From Ptiloglossa arizonensis (Eukaryota; Arthropoda; Insecta; Hymenoptera; Colletidae), in NCBI RefSeq assembly GCF_051014685.1, contig NW_027478488.1:930001-994000 (forward strand): a stretch of DNA of 64,000 nucleotides, in the 5' to 3' direction. Within the stretch, counting starts at the first letter, position 1. Every line of letters starts with the position of its first letter. Shown in pieces: positions 11,701 through 24,268 of this stretch. The translations under genes were made by a program, and so were the position numbers. The notes under the pieces were generated by a model. The model was given only the letters and a program-made list of their open reading frames with translations. It had not been told where the DNA came from and ran no database searches.

Positions 11701-13244
11701 GTTGCATCTCAAAGTAGAAACTCGCCCGATTACAACGGCATGTGTATTTTATCCCTAGGCCATTCTGGTTAAGCGTTTGGAGCAGCAGAAGTGCGAAAAA
11801 TTTTTTGCCTTCTCAACCATTTCTTGGCTTCAAACTCCCATATCTTGCGAACGGATTGAACTAACCCAAAAATTCCTGTTGCGTGTGAAAGTAGAAACTC
11901 GCCCGATTACAAAGGTATGTGTATTTTTTCCCTAGCCCATTCTGGTTAAGCGTTTGGAGCAGCAGAATTGCGAAAAATTTGTTGTCTTCTGAATAATTTC
12001 TCAGCTTCAAAGTCCCATTTCTCGCGAACGGATTGACCAAACCCAAAAATTCCTTCTGCGTCTGAAAGTAGAAACTCGCCCGATTACAACGATATGCGTA
12101 TTTCTTCCCTAGGCCATTCTGGTTAAGCGTTTGGAGCAGCAGAATTGCGAGAAATTTTTTGCCTTCTTTAACCATTTCTTGGCTCCAAACTCCCATATCT
12201 CGCGAACGGGTTGACCTAACCCAAAAATTCCTATTGCATCTGAAAGTAGAAACTCGCCCGATTACAACGATATGCGTATTTCTTCACTAGGCCATTCTGG
12301 TTAAGCGTTTGGAGCAGCAGAATTGCGAAAAACGTTTTGCCTTCTCAACCATTTCTTGGCTTCAAACTCCCATATCTCGCGAACGGATTGACATAACCCA
12401 AAAATTCCTGCTGCGTCTGAAAGTAGAAACTGGCCCGATTACAACGATATGCGTATTTTTTCACTAGGCCATTCTGGTTAAGCGTTTGGAGCAGCAGAAT
12501 TGCGAAAAATTTTTTGCCTTATCAACCATTTCCTGGCTTCAATCTGCCATATCTCGCGAACGGATTGACCTAACCCAAAAATTCCTGTTGCGTGTGAAAG
12601 TAGAAACTCGCCCGAATACAACGGTATGTGTATTTTTTCCCTAGCCCATTCTGGTTAAGCGTTTGGACCAGCAGAATTGCGAAAAATTTGTTGTCTTCTC
12701 AACCATTTCTTAGCTTCAAAGTCCCATATCTCGCGAACGGATTGACCAAACCCAAAAATTCCTGCTGAGTCTGAAAGTAGAAACTCGCCCGATTACAACG
12801 GTATGCGTATTTTTTCCCTAGCCCATTCTGGTTAAGCGTTTGGAGCAGCAGAAGTGCGAAAAATTTGTTGTCTTCTCAACCATTTCTTAGCATCAAACTC
12901 CCATATCTCGCGAACGGATTGACCTATCCCAAAAATTCCTGTTGCATCTGAAAGTAGAAACTCGCCCGATTACAACGGTATGTGTATTTTTTCCCTAGGC
13001 CATTCTGGTTAAGCGTTTGGAGCAGCAGAATTGTGAAAAATTTTTTGCCTTCTCTACCACATCTTGGCTTCAAACTCCCATATCTCGCGACGGATTGACC
13101 TAACCCAAAAATTCCTGTTGCACCTGAAAGTAGAAACTCGCCCGATTACAACGGTATGTGTATTTTTTCCCTAGGTCATTCTGGTTAAGCGTTTGGAGCA
13201 GCAGAATTGCGAAAAATTTTTTGCCTTCTCAACCATTTCTTGGC
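8741..13244. repeat. Family A stretch containing second copies of neighbouring units
   Basis: It holds the second copies of 6941-7815 (at 9064-9937) and of 7816-8740 (at 10469-11393). It also holds an early example of the three-monomer cassette (11861-12196). The part from about 12.53 to 13.0 kb resembles 17.3-17.77 kb, sharing GTTTGGACCAGCAG (12661 and 17432), CGAATACAACGG-type monomers and TTAGCATCAAAC. No gene is present. Confidence 0.7.
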
Positions 13245-14325
13245 TTCAAACTCCCATATCTCGCGACGGATTGACCTAACCCAAAAATTCCTATTGCACC
13301 TGAAAGTAGAAACTCGCCCGATTACAACGGTATGTGTATTTTTTCCCTAGGCCATTCTGGTTAAGCGTTTGGAGCAACAGAATTGCGAAAAATTTTTTGC
13401 CTTCTCAACCATTTCTTGGTTTCAAACTCCCATATCTCGCGACGGATTGTCCTAACCCAAAAATTCCTATTGCACCTGAAAGTAGAAACTCGCCCGATTA
13501 CAACGGTATGTGTATTTTTTCCGTAGGCCATTCTGGTTAAGCGTTTGGAGCAGCAGAATTGCGAAAAATTTTTTGCCTTATCAACCATTTCCTGGCTTCA
13601 ATCTGCCATATCTCGCGAACGGATTGACCTAACCCAAAAATTCCTGTTGCGTGTGAAAGTAGAAACTCGCCCGAATACAACGGTATGTGTATTTTTTCCC
13701 TAGCCCATTCTGGTTAAGCGTTTGGAGTAGCAGAATTGCGAAAAATTTGTTGTCTTCTCAACCATTTCTTAGCTTCAAAGTCCCATATCTCGCGAACGGA
13801 TTGACCAAACACAAAAATTCCTGCTGAGTCTGAAAGTAGAAACTCGCCCGATTACAACGATATGCGTATTTTTTCCCTAGGTCATTCTGGTTAAGCGTTT
13901 GGAGCAGCAGAATTGCGAAAAATTTTTTGCCTTCTCAACCATTTCTTGGCTTCAAACTCCCATATCTCGCGAACGGATTGACCTAACCCAAAAATTCCTG
14001 TTGCGTCTGAAAGTAGAAACTCGCCCGATTACAACGGTATGTATATTTTTTCCTTAGACCATTCTGGTTAAGCGTTTGGAGCAGCAGAATTGCGAAAAAT
14101 TTTTTCCATTCTCTACCATTTTTTGGCTTCAAACTCCCATATCTCGCGAACGGATTGACCTATCCCAAAAATTCCTATTGCATCTGAAAGTAGAAACTCG
14201 CCCGATTACAACGGTATGTGTATTTTTTCCCTAGGCCATTCTGGTTAAGCGTTTGGAGCAGCAGAATTGTGAAAAATTTTTTGCCTTCTCTACCACATCT
14301 TGGCTTCAAACTCCCATATCTCGCG
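13245..14325. repeat. 8-monomer higher-order repeat, copy 1
   Basis: It aligns to 14659-15739 at an offset of 1414 bases, which is eight monomers less two single-base deletions (CGCGACGG monomers). Shared markers are TTTTTTCCGTAGG, GGAGTAGCAGAATTG, GTATATTTTTTCCTTAGACC, TTTTTTCCATTCTCTACC, and GTGAAAAATTTTTTGCC with CTACCACATCTTGG. Confidence 0.8.
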
Positions 14326-14658
14326 AACGGATTGACCTAACCCAAAAATTCCTGCTGCGTCTGAAAGTAGAAACTCGCCCGATTACAACGATATGCGTAT
14401 TTTTTCACTAGCCCATTCTGGTTAAGCGTTTGGAGCAGCAGAATTGCGAAAAATTTTTTGCCTTCTCAACCATTTCTTGTCTTCAAACTCCCATATCTCG
14501 CGAACGGATTGACATAACCCAAAAATTCCTGTTGCATCTGAAAGTAGAAACTCGCCCGATTACTACGGTATGTGTATTTTTTCCCTAGGCCATTCTGGTT
14601 AAGCGATTGGAGCAACAGAATTGCGAAAAATTTTTTGCCTTCTCAACCATTTCTTGGT

Positions 14659-15739
14659 TTCAAACTCCCATATCTCGCGACGGATTGACCTAACCCAAAA
14701 ATTCCTATTGCACCTGAAAGTAGAAACTCGCCCGATTACAACGGTATGTGTATTTTTTCCCTAGGCCATTCTGGTTAAGCGTTTGAAGCAACAGAATTGC
14801 GAAAAATTTTTTGCCTTCTCAACCATTTCTTGGTTTCAAACTCCCATATCTCGCGACGGATTGACCTAACCCAAAAATTCCTATTGCACCTGAAAGTAGA
14901 AACTCGCCCGATTACAACGGTATGTGTATTTTTTCCGTAGGCCATTCTGGTTAAGCGTTTGGAGCAGCAGAATTGCGAAAAATTTTTTGCCTTATCAACC
15001 ATTTCCTGGCTTCAATCTGCCATATCTCGCGAACGGATTGACCTAACCCAAAAATTCCTGTTGCGTGTGAAAGTAGAAACTCGCCCGAATACAACGGTAT
15101 GTGTATTTTTTCCCTAGCCCATTCTGGTTAAGCGTTTGGAGTAGCAGAATTGCGAAAAATTTGTTGTCTTCTCAACCATTTCTTAGCTTCAAAGTCCCAT
15201 ATCTCGCGAACGGATTGACCAAACCCAAAAATTCCTGCTGAGTCTGAAAGTAGAAACTCGCCCGATTACAACGATATGCGTATTTTTTCCCTAGGTCATT
15301 CTGGTTAAGCGTTTGGAGCAGCAGAATTGCGAAAAATTTTTTGCCTTCTCAACCATTTCTTGGCTTCAAACTCCCATATCTCGCGAACGGATTGACCTAA
15401 CCCAAAAATTCCTGTTGCGTCTGAAAGTAGAAACTCGCCCGATTACAACGGTATGTATATTTTTTCCTTAGACCATTCTGGTTAAGCGTTTGGAGCAGCA
15501 GAATTGCGAAAAATTTTTTCCATTCTCTACCATTTTTTGGCTTCAAACTCCCATATCTCGCGAACGGATTGACCTATCCCAAAAATTCCTATTGCATCTG
15601 AAAGTAGAAACTCGCCCGATTACAACGGTATGTGTATTTTTTCCCTAGGCCATTCTGGTTAAGCGTTTGGAGCAGCAGAATTGTGAAAAATTTTTTGCCT
15701 TCTCTACCACATCTTGGCTTCAAACTCCCATATCTCGCG
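14659..15739. repeat. 8-monomer higher-order repeat, copy 2
   Basis: Partner of 13245-14325. One difference is GTTTGAAGCAACAG near 14784, where copy 1 has GTTTGGAGCAACAG. A shorter three-monomer echo follows, since the GTATATTTTTTCC monomer of 15455 recurs at 15985 (offset 530). Confidence 0.8.
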
Positions 15740-18700
15740 ACGGATTGACCTAACCCAAAAATTCCTATTGCACCTGAAAGTAGAAACTCGCCCGATTACA
15801 ACGGTATGTGTATTTTTTCCTTAGACCATTCTGGTTAAGCGTTTGGAGCAGCAGAATTGCGAAAAATTTTTTGCCTTCTCAACCATTTCTTGGCTTCAAA
15901 CTCCCATATCTCGCGAACGGATTGACCTAACCCAAAAATTCCTGTTGCGTCTGAAAGTAGAAACTCGCCCGATTACAACGGTATGTATATTTTTTCCTTA
16001 GACCATTCTGGTTAAGCGTTTGGAGCAGCAGAATTGCGAAAAATTTTTTCCATTCTCTACCATTTTTTGGCTTCAAACTCCCATATCTCGCGAACGGATT
16101 GACCTATCCCAAAAATTCCTATTGCATCTGAAAGTAGAAACTCGCCCGATTACAACGGTATGTGTATTTTTTCCCTAGGCCATTCTGGTTAAGCGTTTGG
16201 AGCAGCAGAATTGCGAAAAATTTTTTGCCTTAGCAACCATTTCCTGGCTTCAATCTGCCATATCTCGGGAACGGATTGACCTAACCCAAAAATTCCTGTT
16301 GCGTGTGAAAGTAGAAACTCGCCCGAATACAACGGTATGTGTATTTTTTCCCTAGCCCATTCTGGTTAAGCGTTTGGAGCAGCAGAATTGCGAAAAATTT
16401 TTTGCCTTCTCAACCATTTCTTGGCTTCAAACTCTCATATCTCGCGAACGGATTGACCTAACCCAAAAATTCCTGTTGCGTCTGAAAGTAGAAACTCGCC
16501 CGATTACAACGGTATGTGTATTTTTTCCTTAGACCATTCTGGTTAAGCGTTTGGAGCAGCAGAATTGGGAAAATTTTTTTCCATTCTCTACCATTTTTTG
16601 GCTTCAAACTCCCATATCTCGCGAACGGATTGACCTATCCCAAAAATTCCTGTTGCATCTGAAAGTAGAAACTCGCCCGATTACAACGGTATGTGTATTT
16701 TTTCCCTAGGCCATTCTGGTTAAGCGTTTGGAGCAGCAGAATTGTGAAAAATTTTTTGCCTTCTCTACCACATCTTGGCTTCAAACTCCCATATCTCGCG
16801 AACGGATTGACCTAACCCAAAAATTCCTGCTGCGTCTGAAAGTAGAAACTCGCCCGATTACAACGATATGCGTATTTTTTCACTAGCCCATTCTGGGTAA
16901 GCGTTTGGAGCAGCAGAATTGCGAAAAATTTTTTGCCTTCTCAACCATTTCTTGTCTTCAAACTCCCATATCTCGCGAACGGATTGACATAACCCAAAAA
17001 TTCCTGTTGCATCTGAAAGTAGAAACTCGCCCGATTACAACGGTGTGTGTATTTTTTCCCTAGGCCATTCTGGTTAAGCGTTTGGAGCAACAGAATTGCG
17101 AAAACTTTTTTGCCTTCTCAACCATTTCTTGGTTTCAAACTCCCATATCTCGCGACGGATTGACCTAACCCAAAAATTCCTATTGCACCTGAAAGTAGAA
17201 ATTCGCCCGATTACTACGGTATGTGTATTTTTTCCCTAGGCCATTCTGGTTAAGCGTTTGGAGCAGCAGAATTGCGAAAAATTTTTTGCCTTAGCAACCA
17301 TTTCCTGGCTTCAATCTGCCATATCTCGCGAACGGATTGACCTAACCCAAAAATTCCTGTTGCGTGTGAAAGTAGAAACTCGCCCGAATGCAACGGTATG
17401 TGTATTTTTTCCCTAGCCCATTCTGGTTAAGCGTTTGGACCAGCAGAATTGCGAAAAATTTGTTGTCTTCTCAACCATTTCTTAGCTTCAAAGTCCCATA
17501 TCTCGCGAACGGATTGACCAAACCCAAAAATTCCTGCTGAGTCTGAAAGTAGAAACTCGCCCGATTACAACGGTATGCGTATTTTTTCCCTAGCCCATTC
17601 TGGTTAAGCGTTTGGAGCAGCAGAAGTGCGAAAAATTTGTTGTCTTCTCAACCATTTCTTAGCATCAAACTCCCATATCTCGCGAACGGATTGACCTAAC
17701 CCAAAAATTCCTGTTGCATCTGAAAGTAGAAACTCGCCCGATTACAACGGTATGTGTATTTTTTCCCTAGGCCATTCTGGTTAAGCGTTTGGAGCAGCAG
17801 AAGTGCGAAAAATTTGTTGTCTTCTCAACCATTTCTTAGCTTCAAACTCCCACATTTCGCGAACGGATTGACCAAACCCAAAAATTCCTGCTGCGTCTGA
17901 AAGTAGAAACTCGCCCGATTACAACGATATGCGTATTTTTTCACTAGGCCATTCTGGTTAAGCGTTTGGAGCAGCAGAATTGCGAAAAATGTTTTGCCTT
18001 CTCAACCATTTCTTGGCTTCAAACTCCCATATCTCGCGAACGGATTGACATAACCCAAAAATTCCTATTGCATCTGAAAGTAGAAACTCGCCCGATTACA
18101 ACGGTATGTGTATTTTTTCCCTAGGTCATTCTGGTTAAGCGTTTGGAGCAGCAGAATTGCAAAAAATTTTTTGCCTTCTCAACCATTTCTTGGCTTCAAA
18201 CTCCCATATCTCGCGAACGGATTGACCTAACCCAAAAATTCCTGTTGCGTCTGAAAGTAGAAACTCGCCCGATTACAACGGTATGTGTATTTTTTCCTTA
18301 GACCATTCTGGTTAAGCGTTTGGAGCAGCAGAATTGCGAAAAATTTTTTCCCTTCTCTACCATTTCTTGGCTTCAAACTCCCATATCTCGCGAACGGATT
18401 GACCTATCCCAAAAATTCCTATTGCATCTGAAAGTAGAAACTCGCCCGATTACCACGGTATGTGTATTTTTTCCCTAGGCCATTCTGGTTAAGCGTTTGG
18501 AGCAGCAGAATTGTGAAAAATTTTTTGCCTTCTGTACCACATCTTGGCTTCAAACTCCCATATCTCGCGAACGGATTGACCTAACCCAAAAATTCCTGCT
18601 GCGTCTGAAAGTAGAAATTCACCCGATTACAAAGATATGCGTATTTTTTCACTAGGCCATTCTGGTTAAGCGTTTGGAGCAGCAGAATTGCGAAAAATTT

Positions 18701-18934
18701 GTTGTCCTCTCAACCATTTCTTGGCTTCAAACTCCCATATCACGCGAACGGATTGACCTAACCCAAAAATTCCTGTTGCATCTCAAAGTAGAAACTCGCC
18801 CGATTACAACGGCATGTGTATTTTTTCCCTAGGCCATTCTGGTTAAGCGTTTGGAGCAGCAGAAGTGCGAAAAATTTTTTGCCTTCTCAACCATTTCTTG
18901 GCTTCAAACTCCCATATCTTGCGAACGGATTGAA
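15740..18934. repeat. Family A stretch with shuffled monomer types
   Basis: About 18 monomers built from types already seen at 12.5-15.7 kb: CCTTAGCAACC/CAATCTGCC, TTTTTTCCATTCTCTACC, GTGAAAAATTTTTTGCC and GTTTGGACCAGCAG. They are joined in a different order. A perfect 16-base A/T-rich palindrome occurs at 18159-18174. Nothing other than satellite is seen. Confidence 0.7.
18159..18174. other. Perfect 16-base A/T-rich palindrome, alternative form
   Basis: GCAAAAAATTTTTTGC restores symmetry by changing the left arm (G to A), whereas at 7725-7740 the right arm is changed (T to C). Confidence 0.9.
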
Positions 18935-21377
18935 CTAACCCAAAAATTCCTGTTGCGTGTGAAAGTAGAAACTCGCCCGATTACAACGGTATGTGTATTT
19001 TTTCCCTAGCCCATTCTGGTTAAGCGTTTGGAGCAGCAGAATTGCGAAAAATTTGTTGTCTTCTGAACCATTTCTCAGCTTCAAAGTCCCATATCTCGCG
19101 AACGGATTGACCAAACCCAAAAATTCCTTCTGCGTCTGAAAGTAGAAACTCGCCCGATTACAACGATATGCGTATTTCTTCCCTAGGCCATTCTGGTTAA
19201 GCGTTTGGAGCAGCAGAATTGCGAGAAATTTTTTCCCCTCTTTAACCATTTCTTGGCTTCAAACTCCCATATCTCGCGAACGGATTGACCTAACTCAAAA
19301 ATTCCTGTTGCCTCTGAAAGTAGAAACTCGCCCGATTACAACGGTATGTGTATTTTTTCCCTAGGCCCTTCTGGTTAAGCGTTTGGAGCAGCAGAATTGT
19401 GAAAAATTTTTTGCCTTCTGTACCACATCTTGGCTTCAAACTCCCATATCTCGCGAACGGATTGACCTAACCCAAAAATTCCTGCTGCGTCTGAAAGTAG
19501 AAACTCACCCGATTACAACGATATGCGTATTTTTTCACTAGGCCATTCTGGTTAAGCGTTTGGAGCAACAGAATTGCGAAAAATTTGTTGTCTTCTCAAC
19601 CATTTCTTGGCTTCAAACTCCCATATCTCGCGAACGGATTGACCTAACCCAAAAATTCCTGTTGCATCTCAAAGTAGAAACTCGCCCGATTACAACGGCA
19701 TGTGTATTTTCTCCCTAGGCCATTCTGGTTAAGCGTTTGGAGCAGCAGAAGTGCGAAAAATTTTTTGCCTTCTCAACCATTTCTTGGCTTCAAACTCCCA
19801 TATCTTGCGAACGGATTGAACTAACCCAAAAATTCCTGTTGCGTGTGAAAGTAGAAACTCGCCCGATTACAACGGTATGTGTATTTTTTCCCTAGCCCAT
19901 TCTGGTTAAGCGTTTGGAGCAGCAGAATTGCGAAAAATTTGTTGTCTTCTGAACCATTTCTCAGCTTCAAAGTCCCATATCTCGCGAACGAATTGACCAA
20001 ACCCAAGAATTCCTTCTGCGTCTGAAAGTAGAAACTCGCCCGATTACAACGATATGCGTATTTCTTCCCTAGGCCATTCTGGTTAAGCGTTTGGAGCAGC
20101 AGAATTGCGAGAAATTTTTTGGCTTCTTTAACCATTTCTTGGCTTCAAACTCCCATATCTCGCGAACGGATTGACCTAACTCAAAAATTCCTGCTGAGTC
20201 TGAAAATAGAAACTCTCCCGATTACAACAGAATGCGTATTTTTTCCCTAGGCCATTCTGGTTAAGCGTTTGGAGCAGCAGAAGTGCGAAAAATTTTTTGC
20301 CTTCTCAACCATTTCTTGGCTTCAAACTCCCATATCTTGCGAACGGATTGAACTAACCCAAAAATTCCTGTTGCGTGTGAAAGTAGAAACTCGCCCGATT
20401 ACAACGGTATGTGTATTTTTTCCCTAGCCCATTCTGGTTAAGCGTTTGGAGCAGCAGAATTGCGAAAAATTTGTTGTCTTCTGAACCATTTCTCAGCTTC
20501 AAAGTCCCATATCTCGCGAACGGATTGACCAAACCCAAAAATTCCTTCTGCGTCTGAAAGTAGAAACTCGCCCGATTACAACGATATGCGTATTTCTTCC
20601 CTAGGCCATTCTGGTTAAGCGTTTGGAGCAGCAGAATTGCGAGAAATTTTTTGCCTTCTTTAACCATTTCTTGGCTTCAAACTCCCATATCTCGCGAACG
20701 GATTGACCTAACTCAAAAATTCCTATTGCATCTGAAAGTAGAAACTCGCCCGATTACAACGGTATGTGTATTTCTTCCCTAGGCCATTCTGGTTAAGCGT
20801 TTGGAGCAGCAGAATTGCGAGAAATTTTTTGGCTTCTTTAACCATTTCTTGGCTTCAAACTCCCATATCTCGCGAACGGATTGACCTAACTCAAAAATTC
20901 CTGCTGAGTCTGAAAATAGAAACTCTCCCGATTACAACAGAATGCGTATTTTTTCCCTAGGCCATTCTGGTTAAGCGTTTGGAGCAGCAGAAGTGCGAAA
21001 AATTTTTTGCCTTCTCAACCATTTCTTGGCTTCAAACTCCCATATCTTGCGAACGGATTGAACTAACCCAAAAATTCCTGTTGCGTGTGAAAGTAGAAAC
21101 TCGCCCGATTACAACGGTATGTGTATTTTTTCCCTAGCCCATTCTGGTTAAGCGTTTGGAGCAGCAGAATTGCGAAAAATTTGTTGTCTTCTGAACCATT
21201 TCTCAGCTTCAAAGTCCCATATCTCGCGAACGGATTGACCAAACCCAAAAATTCCTTCTGCGTCTGAAAGTAGAAACTCGCCCGATTACAACGATATGCG
21301 TATTTCTTCCCTAGGCCATTCTGGTTAAGCGTTTGGAGCAGCAGAATTGCGAGAAATTTTTTGCCTTCTTTAACCAT
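18935..21377. repeat. Cluster of a recurrent three-monomer cassette
   Basis: The cassette joins, in order, a TTGCGAACGGATTGAAC boundary with GTGTGAAAG, a TTGTTGTCTTCTGAACC / TTTCTCAGCTTC monomer, and a CCTTCTGCGTCTG / ACGATATGCGTATTTCTTCC / GCGAGAAATTTTTTGCC / TTTAACC monomer. Copies here span about 18935-19249, 19821-20135, 20353-20667 and 21063-21377. Others lie at 11861-12196 and 23897-24211, with variants lacking the TTGCGAACGG boundary at 4075-4389 and 6201-6515. Spacings of 886, 532, 710 and 2834 bases are whole numbers of monomers (5, 3, 4, 16). Confidence 0.82.
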
Positions 21378-21434
21378 TTCTTGGCTTCAAACTCCCATAT
21401 CTCGCGAACGGATTGACCTAACTCAAAAATTCCT
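20058..21434. repeat. 4-monomer tandem duplication (20058-20724 and 20768-21434)
   Basis: The two parts align at an offset of 710 bases. Both carry the rare TTTTTTGGCTTCTTTAACC (20107 and 20817), CTGAAAATAGAAACTCTCCC and ACAACAGAATGCG. The left limit is where ACGATATGCG (copy 1) differs from ACGGTATGTG (copy 2). The right limit is CCTATTGCATCTG against CCTGTTGCTTCTG at 20725/21435. Confidence 0.85.
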
Positions 21435-24268
21435 GTTGCTTCTGAAAGTAGAAACACGCCCGATTACAACTGTATGTGTATTTTTTCCCTAGGCCATTCT
21501 GGTTAAGCGTTTGGAGCAGCAGAATTGCGAAAAATTTTTTGCCTTCTCAACCATTTCTTGCCTTCAAACTCCCATATCTCGCGAACGGATTGACCTAACC
21601 CAAAAATTCCTATTGCATCTGAAAGTAGAAACTCGCCCGATTACAACGGTATGTGTATTTTTTCCCTAGGCCATTCTGGTTAAGCGTTTGGAGCAACAGA
21701 ATTGCGAAAAATTTTTTGCCTTCTTTAACCATTTCCTGGCTTCAAACTCCCATATCTCGCGAACGGATTGACCTAACCCAAATATTCCTGTTGCGTGTGA
21801 AAGTAGAAACTCGCCCGATTACAACGGTATGTGTATTTTTTCCCTAGCCCATTCTGGTTAAGCGTTTGGAGCAGCAGAATTGGGAAAAATTTGTTGTCTT
21901 CTCAACCATTTCTTAGCTTCAAAGTCCCATATCTCGAGAACGGATTGACAAAACCCAAAAATTTCTGCTGAGTCTGAAAGTAGAAACTCTCCCGATTACA
22001 ACGGAATGCGTATTTTTTCCCTAGCACATTCTGGTTAAGCGTTTGGAGCAGCAGAAGTGCGAAAAATTTGTTGTCTTCTCAACCATTTCTTAGCTTCAAG
22101 CTACCATATCTCGCGAACGGATTGACCTAACCCAAAAATTCCTGTTGCATCTGAAAGTAGAAACTCGCCCGATTACAACGGTGTGTGTATTTTTTCCCTA
22201 GGCCAGTCTGGTTAAGCGTTTGGAGCAACAGAATTGCGAAAAATTTTTTGCCTTCTCAACCATTTCTTGGTTTCAAACTCCCATATCTCGCGACGGATTG
22301 ACCTAACCCAAAAATTCCTATTGCAACTGAAAGTAGAAACTCCCCCGATTACAACGATATGTGTATTTTTTCCCTAGGCCATTCTGGTTAAGCGTTTGTA
22401 GCAGCAGAATTGCGAAAAATTTTTTGCCTTATCAACCATTTCTTGGCTTCAATCTGCCATATCTCGCGAACGGATTGACCTAACCCAAAAATTCCTGTTG
22501 CGTGTGAAAGTAGAAACTCGCCCGACTACAACGGTATGCGTATTTTTTCCCTAGCCCATTCTGGTTAAGCGTTTGGAGCAGCAGAAGTGCGAAAAATTTG
22601 TTGTCTTCTCAACCATTTCTTAGCTTCAAACTCCCATATGTCGCGAACGGATTGACCTGACCCAAAAATTCCTGTTGCATCTGAAAGTAGAAACTCGCCC
22701 GATTACAACGGTATGTGTATTTTTTCCCTAGGTCATTCTGGTTAAGCGTTTGGAGCAGCAGAATTGCGAAAAATTGTTTGCCTTCTCAACCATTTCTTGG
22801 CTTCAAACTCCCATATCTCGCGAACGGATTGACCTAACCCAAAAATTCCTGTTGCATCTGAAAGTAGAAACTCGCCCGAGTACAACGGTATGTGTATTTT
22901 TTCCCTAGGCCATTCTGGTTAAGCGTTTGGAGCAGCAGAATTGCGAAAAATTTTTTGCCTTATCAACCATTTCTTGGCTTCAATCTGCCATATCTCGCGA
23001 ACGGATTGACCTAACCCAAAAATTCCTGTTGCGTGTGAAAGTAGAAACTCGCCCGATTACAATGGTATGTGTATTTTTCCCCTAGCCCATTCTGGTTAAG
23101 CGTTTGGAGCAGCAGAATTGGGAAAAATTTGTTGTCTTCTCAACCATTTCTTAGATTCAAAGTCCCATATCTCGCGAACGGATTGACCAAACCCAAAAAT
23201 TCCTGCTGAGTCTGAAAGTAGAAACTCGCCCGATTACAACGGTATGCCTATTTTTTCCCTTGCCCATTCTGGTTAAGCGTTTGGAGCAGCAGAAGTGCGA
23301 TAAAAATTTGTTGTCTTCTCAACCATTTCTTAGCTTCAAACTCCCATATCTCGCGAACGGATTGACCTAACCCAAAAATTCCGATTCACCTGAAAATAGA
23401 AACTCGTCCGATTACAACGGTATGTGTATTTTTTCCCTAGGCCATTCTGGTTAAGCGTTTGGAGCAGCAGAAGTGCGAAAAATTTGTTGTCTTCTCAACC
23501 ATTTCTTAGCTTCAAACTCCCATATCTCGCGAACGGATTGACCTAATCCAAAAATTCCTGTTGCATCTGAAAGTAGAAACTCGCCCGAGTACAACGGTAT
23601 GTGTATTTTTTCCCTAGGCCATTCTGGTTAAGCGTTTGGAGCAGCAGAATTGCGAAAAATTAGTTGTCTTCTGAACCATTTCTCAGCTTCAAAGTCCCAT
23701 ATCTCGCGAACGGATTGACCAAACCCAAAAATTCCGATTGCACCTGAAAATAGAAACTCGTCCGATTACAACGGTATGTGTATTTTTTCCCTAGGCCATT
23801 CTGGTTAAGCGTTTGGAGCAGCAGAAGTGCGAAAAATTTTTTGCCTTCTCAACCATTTCTTGGCTTCAAACTCCCATATCTTGCGAACGGATTGAACTAA
23901 CCCAAAAATTCCTGTTGCGTGTGAAAGTAGAAACTCGCCCGATTACAACGGTATGTGTATTTTTTCCCTAGCCCATTCTGGTTAAGCGTTTGGAGCAGCA
24001 GAATTGCGAAAAATTTGTTGTCTTCTGAACCATTTCTCAGCTTCAAAGTCCCATATCTCGCGAACGGATTGACCAAACCCAAAAATTCCTTCTGCGTCTG
24101 AAAGTAGAAACTCGCCCGATTACAACGATATGCGTATTTCTTCCCTAGGCCATTCTGGTTAAGCGTTTGGAGCAGCAGAATTGCGAGAAATTTTTTGCCT
24201 TCTTTAACCATTTCTTGGCTTCAAACTCCCATATCTCGCGAACGGATTGACCTAACTCAAAAATTCCT
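21435..24268. repeat. 16-monomer higher-order repeat, copy 1
   Basis: It begins at the GTTGCTTCTGAAAG monomer that recurs at 24269 and 26217 (offsets 2834 and 1948). Ordered markers are CAAATATTCCTG (21781), TCTCGAGAACGG, ACTCTCCCGATTACAACGG, TCAAGCTACC, GGTGTGTGTATT, CAACTGAAAG with ACTCCCCCG, ATGTCGCGAACGG with CTGACCC (22641), CCCGAGTACAACGG and ACAATGGTATG (about 23067). A stray GTGCGATAAAAATTTG occurs near 23298. Confidence 0.82.

Noticed and set aside
23290..23305. Possible transposon target site or insertion at GTGCGATAAAAATTTG
   Set aside because: Only a couple of extra bases are present, with no inverted repeats or duplicated target; this is a simple short insertion in one monomer.
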